64,000 nucleotides of DNA from Sporocytophaga myxococcoides DSM 11118 (GTDB taxonomy: Bacteria; Bacteroidota; Bacteroidia; Cytophagales; Cytophagaceae), in NCBI RefSeq assembly GCF_000426725.1, contig NZ_AUFX01000006.1, positions 186,001 through 250,000 of the forward strand, in the 5' to 3' direction. Positions 44,559-53,857 of this stretch are shown piece after piece. A program made the position numbers and the translations under genes. How positions within the stretch are numbered: the first letter of the stretch is position 1; every line of letters begins with the position of its first letter. The notes under the pieces are model-generated. The model did no database searches, was not told the origin of the DNA, and saw only the letters and a program-made list of their open reading frames with translations.

Positions 44559-47384
44559 ATGTTAAATCCATTCAAATTTGACAAAAGATTTATACTCGTA
44601 TATGTATTTTTCTATGCTATAATTATACATACAAAAATATATGGACAAAGCTTTTCTTTCAGTAATCTAAAAGGAGTTACTGTATTAAACCCAACATCAT
44701 TACAGTTTGGGCCAGATGGAAAATTATATGTCAGTCAGCAGGACGGCATTGTCCAGGTTTTTACTATCCAAAAGAATGGACCTAAAGACTATACTGCTAT
44801 TGCAACCGAAAAAATAGATCTTGTTAAAAAAATCCCTAACCACAATGATGATGGGTCGCTATTGGCGCAAACAGCAGGTAAACGGCAGACTACAGGCCTA
44901 TTGGTTGCAGGAACAGCAGAGTCTCCATTAGTTTATGTAACTTCCAGTGATTATAGAATGGGAGCAGCCTCAGCAGGAGATATGAATCTCTGTACTAATT
45001 CAGGAATACTATCTAAGCTTTATAAAGAAGGAAATGTCTGGAAAAAAATTGATCTAGTAAGAGGACTTCCCAGATCAGAGGAAAATCATGCTCCCAATGG
45101 CATGCAACTTCATGATGGGAAAATAATCATGATTGTGGGAGGCTTTACGAATGCGGGAGCTCCATCAATGACTTTTACCTATATCAGTGAATACGCCCTT
45201 TCTGCAGCTGTATTATCAATCGACCTGAGTGCAATAGAAGCTATGCCACTTAAAATCGATGAAAGTGGTCAGAACCCATATAGATATGACATTCCCACAC
45301 TTGATGATCCAACCAGACCCAATAAACCTGATGGAACTGATGTGAATGATCCCTGGGGAGGAAACAACGGGCTCAACCAGGCAAAGATTGTCCCCAATGG
45401 TCCTGTACAAATATTTGCTACAGGTTTCAGGGCTGCTTATGATATATTAATAACTAAATCAGCCATAAGAAAAGGCAGAATATATAGCATTGACAATGGA
45501 GCAAACAGAACATGGGGAGGTTATCCTGTCCTGGAGCAAGATGGAGTTTCATATACCAATAAATACCCAGAAGGAGAGCCTGGATCAAGTGCAGTTGAAA
45601 ATCTTGATGGATTGGAATATATAGGACATATAGACAGTTATATTCCAGGATCCTATTACGCAGGACATCCGAACCCTATCAGAGCTAACCCGAAAAATGC
45701 AGGGTGGCATTCTGTATACGGAGATCATAAAGGATGGAGAAATGATAATTCAGATACAAGTCTTCCCTTACCTGTTGACTGGCCTCCTGTACCTTTAGAT
45801 ATGGCTAATCCCCAAGAAGGTGAGTTTCACAATCCGGGTACAGCAAAAGACAAAGGACTAATCTACTTCAACACTTCTACAAATGGACTATGCGAATACA
45901 CTTACTCTAAAAATCCGCTTTACGGTGATATTCTTGCAGCCTGCTTCGACGGCACTATAGCACGGATAAAGCTTGATGACGCAGGCAATGTATTAAATAG
46001 TAAAACAGCAAACAGAGTTAATCTTGACAAGCCTTTTGCAAGTGGATTCGGAGACAAACCTCTGGATATAATTGCTCAGGGCGACGATGAGCCTTTTGAA
46101 GGGACAGTGTGGATTGCAACTTACGGATCTCACCTCATTACAATCCTTGAACCAGAAGATGTCGTTTGTACAGGGGATACAACAGATCAAGTCTTAGATG
46201 ACGACCACGATGGTTTTTCAAACTATGAAGAAAGCATTAGCGGAACAGACCCTTGTAATGCCGTTGACAAACCATCTGATACAGACAATGATGGAATAAG
46301 CGACAACTATGATGAAGATGATGACAATGATAACGTCAAAGATATTCTCGACTTATATGCTTTAGATTCTCAAAACGGTCTCACTACTGCTATCCCTACC
46401 CATTATAATTTATTTAACAATGACCCAGGTACAGGTCTCTTCGGATTAGGCTTTACAGGACTTATGAGCAATGGAGTAGATGCATACAACAAACTCTTTG
46501 ATCCGGATAAAATAATTGCGGGTGGAGCTGTTGGTGCATTAACAGTTGAAGAGATTCCGGAAGGCGATGCTGCCGGGCCACTCAATACACAAAAATATGC
46601 TTTCCAGTTCGGAGTCAACGTTGACAAGAATACCGGACCATTCCTAATTAAAGCAGGGATATTACCGAATTACTTTAATGGTGTTACCCCAGTAGATTAT
46701 CAATCACAGGGAGCCTTTATGGGATATGGGGATCAGGATAATTATATAAAAATTGTTTATAATTCAAATGGAGGCAAAGGAGGTATTCAGGTATTGAGAG
46801 AAGCAAATGGTACAAGCAATTCCTTTCAGAAAGACCTTCCTGAAGGGGGCGTACAATCAAAGCTTATTACTTTCTACTTTGCAGTAGATCCATCATCTGG
46901 TATGGTATTTCCCAAGTATGAGGTTAACAAAAATATCTATAGCTTTGATCCTATTGAGACAACAGGTAGACTGCTCGGTGCAATTCAAAAAAGTGACACC
47001 GCTCTTGCTGTAGGTATTATTGCTACATCAAACGGATCAGGAAAGACTTTCAGTGCAACATGGGACTATATAGAAGTAGTACCGGGAATTGTTTCTTCAA
47101 TATCAAAATGGCATGATGGAAATAAGTCAATCAATATCAACTTATACCCTAACCCTTCCAGAGATTTAGTTAACATAAATATTAATGAAGAAGGTGGTAA
47201 AAGATATACGATAAAGATATATAATAATCTTAGTCAGATGATATCAGAGAAAGCTATCTACTTTGATTCGAATTTAAAAGATTATTCTATACCTGTATCT
47301 GACTATCCAGAGGGAGTTTATTACTTCCAGGTAATACCTGAAGGTGCTGATCACTCTGCAACACTCAAATTCATTAAAAATTAA
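44559..47384 (+). CDS. Glucose/sorbosone dehydrogenase-like propeller protein, T9SS type A secreted
   Basis: A 941-residue secreted protein. The signal peptide is about 1-30 (FILVYVFFYAIIIHTKIYGQ). A six-bladed GSDH/PQQ-type propeller occupies about 35-530, with TSLQFGPDGKLYVSQQDGIV, ENHAPNGMQLHDGKIIMIVG, FATGFRAAYD and NLDGLEYIGHIDSY. A calcium-binding type 3 thrombospondin-like stretch occupies about 535-600 (DDDHDGFSNYEESISGTDPC and DTDNDGISDNYDEDDDNDN). A lectin-like beta-sandwich follows (about 610-850). A type A sorting domain (about 862-941) contains LYPNPSRDLVNINI. True PQQ-dependent dehydrogenase activity is not certain, because surface GSDH-like propellers often only bind. No PQQ synthesis gene is present. 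It is transcribed alone. Confidence 0.83.
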   Translation: MLNPFKFDKRFILVYVFFYAIIIHTKIYGQSFSFSNLKGVTVLNPTSLQFGPDGKLYVSQQDGIVQVFTIQKNGPKDYTAIATEKIDLVKKIPNHNDDGSLLAQTAGKRQTTGLLVAGTAESPLVYVTSSDYRMGAASAGDMNLCTNSGILSKLYKEGNVWKKIDLVRGLPRSEENHAPNGMQLHDGKIIMIVGGFTNAGAPSMTFTYISEYALSAAVLSIDLSAIEAMPLKIDESGQNPYRYDIPTLDDPTRPNKPDGTDVNDPWGGNNGLNQAKIVPNGPVQIFATGFRAAYDILITKSAIRKGRIYSIDNGANRTWGGYPVLEQDGVSYTNKYPEGEPGSSAVENLDGLEYIGHIDSYIPGSYYAGHPNPIRANPKNAGWHSVYGDHKGWRNDNSDTSLPLPVDWPPVPLDMANPQEGEFHNPGTAKDKGLIYFNTSTNGLCEYTYSKNPLYGDILAACFDGTIARIKLDDAGNVLNSKTANRVNLDKPFASGFGDKPLDIIAQGDDEPFEGTVWIATYGSHLITILEPEDVVCTGDTTDQVLDDDHDGFSNYEESISGTDPCNAVDKPSDTDNDGISDNYDEDDDNDNVKDILDLYALDSQNGLTTAIPTHYNLFNNDPGTGLFGLGFTGLMSNGVDAYNKLFDPDKIIAGGAVGALTVEEIPEGDAAGPLNTQKYAFQFGVNVDKNTGPFLIKAGILPNYFNGVTPVDYQSQGAFMGYGDQDNYIKIVYNSNGGKGGIQVLREANGTSNSFQKDLPEGGVQSKLITFYFAVDPSSGMVFPKYEVNKNIYSFDPIETTGRLLGAIQKSDTALAVGIIATSNGSGKTFSATWDYIEVVPGIVSSISKWHDGNKSININLYPNPSRDLVNININEEGGKRYTIKIYNNLSQMISEKAIYFDSNLKDYSIPVSDYPEGVYYFQVIPEGADHSATLKFIKN

Positions 47385-47445
47385 TAGGATTAGCCATTTA
47401 ATTCCCGTTGACGATAGTCGTCACATTAGCTAAAACTTTAAAAGA

Positions 47446-47572
47446 CCTCATCCTAAATCCCTCTCCTGAAGGAGAGGGACTTTAATGTGTATGTTATTAG
47501 TTCTAATCGCTGTTAATTCAATCTTATCGTCGACTGTTCCCTTCTCCTTCAGGAGAAGGGTTAGGGATGAGG
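47446..47572. repeat. REPIN-like element: two inverted REP-like palindromes (copies D and E)
   Basis: Copy D begins CCTCATCCTAAATC and contains CCCTCTCCT-ga-AGGAGAGGG. Copy E contains CCCTTCTCCT-tc-AGGAGAAGGG and ends GGGTTAGGGATGAGG, in the opposite orientation. The outward-facing conserved tails and about 127-bp length match the pair at 17888-18036. It occupies the gap downstream of the GSDH-like gene. A small extra palindrome, TGACGA-tag-TCGTCA, lies just before it at 47409-47423. Confidence 0.82.
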
Positions 47573-47739
47573 TTTAATTGGCTTGAATACAATACTTTTT
47601 GGCAAATACATAAAATGCTTAAGTTCCACCTACAATACTTATTCTATCCTTTAAACATAAATTCTTCTAATAACATCCATAATCAAAACGAACAAACTAA
47701 GATTCTGATTTTTAGGTTTTAAAACTAAAAGAAACCGGA

Positions 47740-47745
47740 AGGAGG
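47740..47745 (+). promoter_or_regulatory. Strong Shine-Dalgarno sequence (AGGAGG)
   Basis: AGGAGG precedes the ATG at 47750 by four bases. Genes in Bacteroidota usually lack clear Shine-Dalgarno sites, and most genes in this window have none, so this one is unusual. It also confirms the start of the 284-residue unknown gene. Confidence 0.75.
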
Positions 47746-47749
47746 TTAT

Positions 47750-48604
47750 ATGTTAACGGATGTTAGTGAGTTATTGCAGAGAGTATCTCCTACAAAGGAA
47801 GAGATAAAAGGTTCAATAATTTCTTTTGAAGAAAAAATTTCACAAGAGTTCAAACAAAAAGCAGAAATAGAAAATAAACGAGCACATCTCGTTACTAAGA
47901 TTTCAGAACCATATAAAACTCCTATTATTGATAATATGGAACTGAGCGCTCCTGATTTTAAATCCTTGGAAGAACTGGCCCTTAACGAACATGAACTACA
48001 TCGCCAAAAGCTCAAAGAAGAACATACCGATGTAGAGGAAAGAGCCCGATACATGCTGAGAATTGATGAGCGATATAACATAATGGGACCACCCTATGAT
48101 ATAGATTGGACAAACGGAGCCATAGGATATGCTCATCCAAGCACAGGAGAATTCGGGATAGCACCATTTAACGGCCAAGTCGCAGCAGCTATTGGAATAT
48201 TTATATCTCCATTACAAAATGTCATAGGTCGTTTTACTGCATATGTTCCAGTTACCTTCTCCTGGTTCAACTGGATCATAAACAGTGGATATGCGAGCAC
48301 TAACGGAGGAATAGGAGTTATGATTTATGATGTTAAATCTGGCCAACCCCTTCTGGACAATAGAGCTAAACTATGGAACAATACCTTGGTTGGAGCTGGC
48401 TTCTCGAATGAATCCGAATCCTCTACTTATCTTAGCAGTACATCTGCAGCTGAAAGTTATTTTGCAATGACAGGAGGTGAATCATATCTGGTGTGGATTT
48501 GGTGCTGGGGTGAGACAAAATTCATCGGAAGCCCAGCTTTATCCATGGCATCCATTGCAGGTAAGATTCCATTTGTGGCATTACAATCATGGCCTACCAG
48601 ATAA
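47750..48604 (+). CDS. Protein of unknown family, helical N-terminus and aromatic beta-rich C-terminus
   Basis: A 284-residue protein that I do not recognise. There is no signal peptide or membrane helix, so it is cytoplasmic unless exported by an unknown route. Residues about 1-110 are charged and helical, likely coiled-coil (KEEIKGSIISFEEKISQEFK). Residues about 115-284 are rich in Trp, Phe, Tyr, Gly and Ser with beta-strand patterns: GFGIAPFNG-like GEFGIAPFNGQVAAAIGIFI, RFTAYVPVTFSWFNWI, ESYLVWIWCWGETKFIG and PFVALQSWPTR. The composition resembles lectin, tail-fibre or pore-forming domains, but no motif decides. It carries a perfect Shine-Dalgarno, unlike its neighbours, and is flanked by a REPIN-like element. 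Acquisition by transfer is possible. Confidence 0.8.
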   Translation: MLTDVSELLQRVSPTKEEIKGSIISFEEKISQEFKQKAEIENKRAHLVTKISEPYKTPIIDNMELSAPDFKSLEELALNEHELHRQKLKEEHTDVEERARYMLRIDERYNIMGPPYDIDWTNGAIGYAHPSTGEFGIAPFNGQVAAAIGIFISPLQNVIGRFTAYVPVTFSWFNWIINSGYASTNGGIGVMIYDVKSGQPLLDNRAKLWNNTLVGAGFSNESESSTYLSSTSAAESYFAMTGGESYLVWIWCWGETKFIGSPALSMASIAGKIPFVALQSWPTR

Positions 48605-48662
48605 TTTCTTTAAATAAATAAGTAAGCCCAACTTCCCTTCTCAAACCTAATTATTCTGAAAT

Positions 48663-48702
48663 ACAAGGAATAGCAATAACATTACCATTGCTGTTCCTTT
48701 GT
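48663..48702 (+). terminator. Hairpin after the unknown gene, probable terminator
   Basis: ACAAGGAATAGCAAT pairs with ATTGCTGTTCCTTTGT around an 8-10 base loop, 15 bp with one mismatch. The T-run is weak, so termination efficiency is uncertain. Confidence 0.65.
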
Positions 48703-48884
48703 CATATACTAAAACTTTAATTTGTTTGTTGATCAATTTAAAACTCATTTTTTTTCAAATGTGTTATCACTTATAGAATCTAAAACAGCAACCCTATCAG
48801 TATAAACCCTGACTCTTGATCAAAATTAAGTATGCGTATAAAAGCATAAGAATTTATACTTTTACATTGCTATAAAATAACAAA

Positions 48885-49925
48885 ATGCTGAATCACCTTT
48901 TTATACCCAAAAACTACGATCCAATCCTTAATCTTAAAAAGACAGAAAAAGCTATCAAGCTTATCAAGGATACTTTTGAACATCAGTTAGCCTCAGAATT
49001 AAGACTCAGAAGGGTTACTGCTCCTTTATTCGTCCTTAAAGGAACAGGCATTAATGATGACCTGAATGGAATTGAAAGGCCAGTTACCTTCCCAATAAAA
49101 TTCATGAAAGAGACTCCTGCTGAAATAGTTCATTCGCTTGCGAAATGGAAAAGGATGATGCTGGCTAAATTGGAATTTCCTACAGGTTTCGGACTTTATA
49201 CTGACATGAACGCCATCCGTCCTGATGAAGATCTTGACAATATTCACTCTCTTTATGTTGACCAATGGGACTGGGAAAGGGTAATGTCGGACAATGACAG
49301 GGATATCAATTTCCTTAAAAAGACAGTTACTCAGATTTATACTGCAATGAAGCGTACTGAATATCTGCTATGCGAAGAATATCCAGAATTAAATCCGGAG
49401 CTTCCTGAGCATATTCATTTTATTCATAGCGAAGAGTTATTGGAAAAATATCCTGACTTAAGCTCTAAAGAAAAAGAAGACAGAATTGCAAAAGAGTATG
49501 GTGCTGTATTTATTATCGGGATTGGAGGAGCTTTAAAGAATGGTCAGAAACACGATGGAAGAGCCCCGGATTACGACGATTGGAGCACAGAATCTGAAAA
49601 CGGATTCAAAGGATTAAACGGAGATATCGTTGTCTGGAACTCCGTTTTACAAAGATCATTTGAATTATCTTCAATGGGCATCAGAGTAAATAAAACAGCA
49701 TTGAAAAAGCAATTGGAGATTGCCGGCTGTGAGAACCGAGCAGACCTCATGTGGCACAAAATGCTTCTTAACGGAGAACTTCCACAAAGTATCGGAGGTG
49801 GAATAGGTCAGTCAAGACTATGTATGTATCTTTTAAAGAAAGCGCATATAGGAGAAGTTCAATCAAGCATATGGCCTGACGAGATGGTTGAGGAATGCAG
49901 AAAACATAATATCAATATTATATAG
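48885..49925 (+). CDS. asnA: Aspartate-ammonia ligase AsnA
   Basis: A 346-residue cytoplasmic enzyme making asparagine from aspartate, ammonia and ATP. It has the class II aminoacyl-tRNA-synthetase-like fold. Landmarks are LRRVTAPLFVLKGTGINDDL, RPVTFPIKFMKETPAEIVHS, DQWDWERVM and the motif 3 region GGGIGQSRLCMYLL. Length and architecture match the family. It is transcribed alone and is followed by a short terminator. No AsnC-type regulator is in the window. Confidence 0.96.
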   Translation: MLNHLFIPKNYDPILNLKKTEKAIKLIKDTFEHQLASELRLRRVTAPLFVLKGTGINDDLNGIERPVTFPIKFMKETPAEIVHSLAKWKRMMLAKLEFPTGFGLYTDMNAIRPDEDLDNIHSLYVDQWDWERVMSDNDRDINFLKKTVTQIYTAMKRTEYLLCEEYPELNPELPEHIHFIHSEELLEKYPDLSSKEKEDRIAKEYGAVFIIGIGGALKNGQKHDGRAPDYDDWSTESENGFKGLNGDIVVWNSVLQRSFELSSMGIRVNKTALKKQLEIAGCENRADLMWHKMLLNGELPQSIGGGIGQSRLCMYLLKKAHIGEVQSSIWPDEMVEECRKHNINII

Positions 49926-49941
49926 AAAGATATTAGAAAAA

Positions 49942-49975
49942 AGTAACCCCGAATATCAGGGTTTTCTTTTTCTTT
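49942..49975 (+). terminator. Terminator after asnA
   Basis: AACCC-cgaatatca-GGGTT is a short stem followed by TTCTTTTTCTT, 16 bp past the stop. Confidence 0.65.
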
Positions 49976-49993
49976 ATTCTTAAGGTTTATAAA

Positions 49994-50024
49994 AGTAAAG
50001 CCACTGATATCAGTGGCTTACTTA
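49994..50024 (-). terminator. Terminator after the first PL11 gene
   Basis: On the minus strand GTAAGCCACTGA-ta-TCAGTGGCTTTAC is a strong hairpin followed by TTTTAT. Confidence 0.78.
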
Positions 50025-50051
50025 TTTAAAAAAATCCCCATTAAAATATAA

Positions 50052-53000
50052 TTACAACTTTTGCAATCTTATTACCTCAACTTTTCCTGAAGAATAAACA
50101 ATAGTTAAAGTATACAAACCAGTATCAAGAGAGCTTCCAAATTCTAATAGGTCCCCCTTTATAACTTTTCCATATCTGAACACTTCAATTCCATTAGAAT
50201 TCGATACTAATAAAGTTTCAATATCGTCAAGAGCAGTTAAATTGAAAGCTCCTATAGATGGATTAGGTCCTACCGGAGCTATAGATTCTATGCGTAAAGA
50301 ACGGCTAGCCGGAGCAGCACAAACATCCACTTTCTTGCAATAAGAAGCGTAGTAAGGAGGGATGTTATAACTAATCCCCACACAAACATCTCCACCGGTA
50401 TAGTGTTCTCCGGTTTCAAGATTTGCTTTATAAACAGTTCCTGATTCAGCGTTTAAGCTCTTACTATACCCGTTTGTCCACCATGAGTATGCTGTTGCTC
50501 CGTTTCTTAATGAAGAACTTACTTCTAAAGTGATTGTCGTATTAGGCACACTGCAAGAAGGACCAGTAATACTTTCCTGAGAATTGTTAATTGATTTCAC
50601 ATTGATTGAAATAGCAGAAGAAGTAGTTGAAGCTCCTTGGTTATCGGTTGCTTTAGCAGTAATATTATAAACACCTGCAGTAAGATTTGTCCAGAAAAAC
50701 GAATAAGGAGCTGTAATATCAGTTGCGACTAATGTTGAACCATTGAAGAATTCCACCTTTGTCACAGAACCATCATTATCACTAGCTGAGGCTGATAAGG
50801 TGATAGTTGCCGGCGCTGCATATTCTTCGTTAGACGGAGGTGAAGTCAGATTGATAGATGGAGGCTGATTCAGAGTAGCATTACATTGTCCTGCTGTTAT
50901 ATTTTCAGAAGCAAATGTAAGTTCATCAATATTAGGACCTCCGTTTTCTGTTAAAGAAGTTAAAGTGATCAAATTATTTCCTTGAGAAACAGGAATCTGA
51001 ACTATAGCGGTATTCCATGTTGTCCATGCTCCCGAACCGGTAAAGCTTACTGAAGCTATCTGAGTAACACCATTTATACTAAGCGACATAGTTCTGTTTG
51101 CAGTTGTGCCGTTTGCAAACCGTATAGTCAGACTAATATTCCCTCCAGCACTTGCTGAAACTGCCCAGGTTGCTTTGCTTCCAACTGCATTATTAACATT
51201 TGCGTAACCAGTTCCATTAAATCCAGTGTTGGTACTTTCATTTGAAACACCATCAACTGAACAAGCTGATTCACCTTGCACTTTGAAGGAAGCAACTGGT
51301 GTAGAACTTACAGTCACCGCTACGGCGCCCGAAGTAGCAGTACCTCCTGCATTATCCGTAGCAACTGCAGTAATCGAATAAGAACCTGCTGCTACATTAG
51401 TCCAGCTAAAGGAATAAGGAGCTGTAGCGTCAGAGCCAATCAGAGTAGTTCCATTGTAGAAAGAGACAGAGCTTATTGTTCCGTCAGCATCATTTGCATT
51501 AGCCGATATATTAATCGAAGCTGGAGCGAGATAGTTTGAGTTGTTAGCAGGAGCTGTTAAAGAAACAGTCGGCAATTGATTTTGAGGATTCTGAGCTCCG
51601 ACAATGGTAATATTCGGCTTTGCAGGTTCAGCCATTTTATCACCTAAAAAGAAGCTTACGTGAGGAGGCTGGTTATAAGCACCATTCTGCCAAGCCAACG
51701 CAACTCGATATTGCGGATCATGCACCAACGTTCTGATTTTATAGTTGGTAGGAATATTAGTTGTATAAATTCTTAATGCTTTGTTATCTGATGTTCTGAA
51801 TATTACCTCTTCTCTCCAGTCACCAAGGATGTCACCGCTTAAACAAGGAGTTGATTTAGTTCCGTTGTTTGATGCACAACCAGAAGCATTCAACAAAGTG
51901 CTACCCTGGTATTTTGTAATAGAAGTACCATTTAATAATTCTCTAAGCAAGTCTCCATCCCACCAGGAAAGAAAGTTACATGAAGAAGGTGTAGGCAAAC
52001 CTGTTCTTTGACCTTTGGTATTGAATACACCTGTTACACCAGCGCCAGCTGCCCATGATTCAGCTCCGGGAGATGATGCCGAAATATCAGCACAAACACC
52101 TCTTCCTGGACCTTCGCCATCAGCCCCAGCAGCAACAGAAGGAATAGCCCATATTTGTCTTTTACTTGTGGCATTGTACATATAAATACCTTCATCATCA
52201 AACCTTTCTTGAATATTCACTACTTCAATACCTGGCGTTGATGGGTCAAAATCAGAAACGTGCCCTGCATCTCCATGACCATTACCAGTTGTATAATACG
52301 GCTTACCATCATCATCAATTATTGCAGCACCTGAAATGATTTCATGCTTACCATCGTTATCCACATCTGCAACACTAAGGCTATGATTACCTTGCCCAGC
52401 ATAAGCTCCGTTTCCAGAAGTATTACTGTCAAAAGTCCATCTGTTGGTTAGTTTTCCGTCTCTCCAATCCCAGGCAGCCATAACAAGTCTTGTATAGTAA
52501 CCTCTTCCGAAAAGAGCTGTAGGCCTTTTGCCATCGAGGTATGCTACTCCAACTCTGAAGCGATCAATTCTGTTTCCATATGTATCTCCCCAAGAGCCTA
52601 CATTTCCTCTTGCAGGTACATAATTGGCTGTTGCCATTGCTGCACCAGTAAGACCGTTAAAAACGGTAAGATATTCAGGTCCGGTCAATATATATCCACC
52701 ACTATTTCTGTAATCTGCATTGGCATTTCCGATTACTTTACCTGTACCGTCAACAGTGGCATCAGCAGTCTTACACATGAACTCTGCTTTACCATCCCCA
52801 TCAAAATCATAAAAAGCCATTTGAGTATAGTGTGCACCAGCTCTGATATTTCTTCCAAGATTAATCCTCCATAATCTTGTACCATTCAATCTGTAACAAT
52901 CTATATAAACTACATCAGTTACACCTGACTGAGAGTTATCCTTAGCATTGGATGGATCCCATTTTAATAAAATTTCATAAATACCATCTCCATCAACGTC

Positions 53001-53399
53001 AGCAATGCTGCAGTCATTAGCATTATACGACCCAGATGGTGCTTGTATCGGCACGGATAAGTAGTTCTGTCCCCATGTTGCTGCTGTCTCTGATGCGGCT
53101 TGTTCTATTCCACCGACAACAGCTTTTACATTGTATTGGGCATTTGCAGGAGCACCATTATCTGTGTAGTTCGTAACAGTTAATGGAGTTGTATTCACCT
53201 TAGTACCGTTTCGATACAAGTTAAATGTAATATTATCTTCTGTTCCGAGCCAACGCCAGCTAACAAAATTATTGTTACCAGAACGAACAGAAACTACTCC
53301 TCTATTAAGCTTCTCCATTGCATATTGACCTTTTGAATAAAAGGGTAATATGGATAACCAAAGAAGAAAAATGACTTTTGATAGTTGTGTTTTTTTCAT
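50052..53399 (-). CDS. Rhamnogalacturonan lyase PL11 with CBM35-like and Ig-like domains, T9SS secreted (copy 1)
   Basis: A 1115-residue secreted lyase from the ATG at 53399, giving the signal peptide MKKTQLSKVIFLLWLSILPF, then YSKGQ. The PL11 eight-bladed propeller (about 25-620) shows AMEKLNRGVVSVRSG, the calcium-loop sequences DVDGDGIYEILLKWD and DFDGDGKAEFMCKTADATVD, and GRGYYTRLVMAAWDWRDG. It cleaves rhamnogalacturonan-I by beta-elimination. An Ig-like domain (about 630-720), a CBM35-like domain (about 725-855, FKVQGESACSVDGVSNEST) and a second Ig-like domain (about 860-945) follow. A Cys-rich chitin-binding-like segment (about 955-1030) is absent from copy 2. The type A sorting domain is last (about 1035-1115). 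It is a tandem duplicate of the gene at 53858-56929. Confidence 0.92.
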   Translation of the reverse strand: MKKTQLSKVIFLLWLSILPFYSKGQYAMEKLNRGVVSVRSGNNNFVSWRWLGTEDNITFNLYRNGTKVNTTPLTVTNYTDNGAPANAQYNVKAVVGGIEQAASETAATWGQNYLSVPIQAPSGSYNANDCSIADVDGDGIYEILLKWDPSNAKDNSQSGVTDVVYIDCYRLNGTRLWRINLGRNIRAGAHYTQMAFYDFDGDGKAEFMCKTADATVDGTGKVIGNANADYRNSGGYILTGPEYLTVFNGLTGAAMATANYVPARGNVGSWGDTYGNRIDRFRVGVAYLDGKRPTALFGRGYYTRLVMAAWDWRDGKLTNRWTFDSNTSGNGAYAGQGNHSLSVADVDNDGKHEIISGAAIIDDDGKPYYTTGNGHGDAGHVSDFDPSTPGIEVVNIQERFDDEGIYMYNATSKRQIWAIPSVAAGADGEGPGRGVCADISASSPGAESWAAGAGVTGVFNTKGQRTGLPTPSSCNFLSWWDGDLLRELLNGTSITKYQGSTLLNASGCASNNGTKSTPCLSGDILGDWREEVIFRTSDNKALRIYTTNIPTNYKIRTLVHDPQYRVALAWQNGAYNQPPHVSFFLGDKMAEPAKPNITIVGAQNPQNQLPTVSLTAPANNSNYLAPASINISANANDADGTISSVSFYNGTTLIGSDATAPYSFSWTNVAAGSYSITAVATDNAGGTATSGAVAVTVSSTPVASFKVQGESACSVDGVSNESTNTGFNGTGYANVNNAVGSKATWAVSASAGGNISLTIRFANGTTANRTMSLSINGVTQIASVSFTGSGAWTTWNTAIVQIPVSQGNNLITLTSLTENGGPNIDELTFASENITAGQCNATLNQPPSINLTSPPSNEEYAAPATITLSASASDNDGSVTKVEFFNGSTLVATDITAPYSFFWTNLTAGVYNITAKATDNQGASTTSSAISINVKSINNSQESITGPSCSVPNTTITLEVSSSLRNGATAYSWWTNGYSKSLNAESGTVYKANLETGEHYTGGDVCVGISYNIPPYYASYCKKVDVCAAPASRSLRIESIAPVGPNPSIGAFNLTALDDIETLLVSNSNGIEVFRYGKVIKGDLLEFGSSLDTGLYTLTIVYSSGKVEVIRLQKL

Positions 53400-53857
53400 G
53401 ATGTTAAGTTTAATTAATACCAAACAAAACCTTTTCTAAAAGTCAACAGCATAAATAATAGCCTAGGAAAAAATATACACTGTTTACCTTTTTCAGTTTC
53501 TAGTGTAGTATACAATTCGCCAAATTGGAAGGTGAACATTTTTTATTTAAAAAATTTCATTCATATCTAAATGTTGATAGCATAATATTCCAATGACTTA
53601 ATGAAGCATATATAATGCATAAACTTTGTTTTGTATCACAAGGAAGAAGTAGTTAGATATAGTCAAATGGGATGTATTTCATGGCTATTAAATATAAATC
53701 AGACTAGCAATAACCTTATCTGCAACAGTTGTCATTATTAATAAACAGCATAGAATGATTTTATAGTGTACAAATAAAAAGAGGCTGCCTTTTAAGACAA
53801 CCTCTTTTATTTATAATGTGATAGAAGGTATTAACAAAACATATTCTTCACTATTCA
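53400..53857. promoter_or_regulatory. Upstream region of PL11 copy 1, duplicated ahead of copy 2
   Basis: About 150 bp next to the start (53405-53555) are conserved at 56935-57085 before copy 2. Shared blocks include CCTTTTCTAAAAGTCAACAG, GCCTAGGAAAAA, CCTTTTTCAGTTTCT, GTAGTATACAATTCGCCAAA and GGAAGGTGAACA. Conservation outside the coding sequence implies a recent duplication that included the promoter, or selection for a shared regulator site. The rest of the gap shows no ORF. Confidence 0.7.
53777..53809 (-). terminator. Rho-independent terminator after PL11 copy 2
   Basis: On the minus strand AAAAGAGGTTGTCTT pairs with AAGGCAGCCTCTTTT using G-U pairs, followed by TATTTG. Confidence 0.85.

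Noticed and set aside
47409-47423. TGACGA-tag-TCGTCA as a terminator for the GSDH-like gene
   Set aside because: The stem is only 6 bp and no T-run follows, so I do not call termination.
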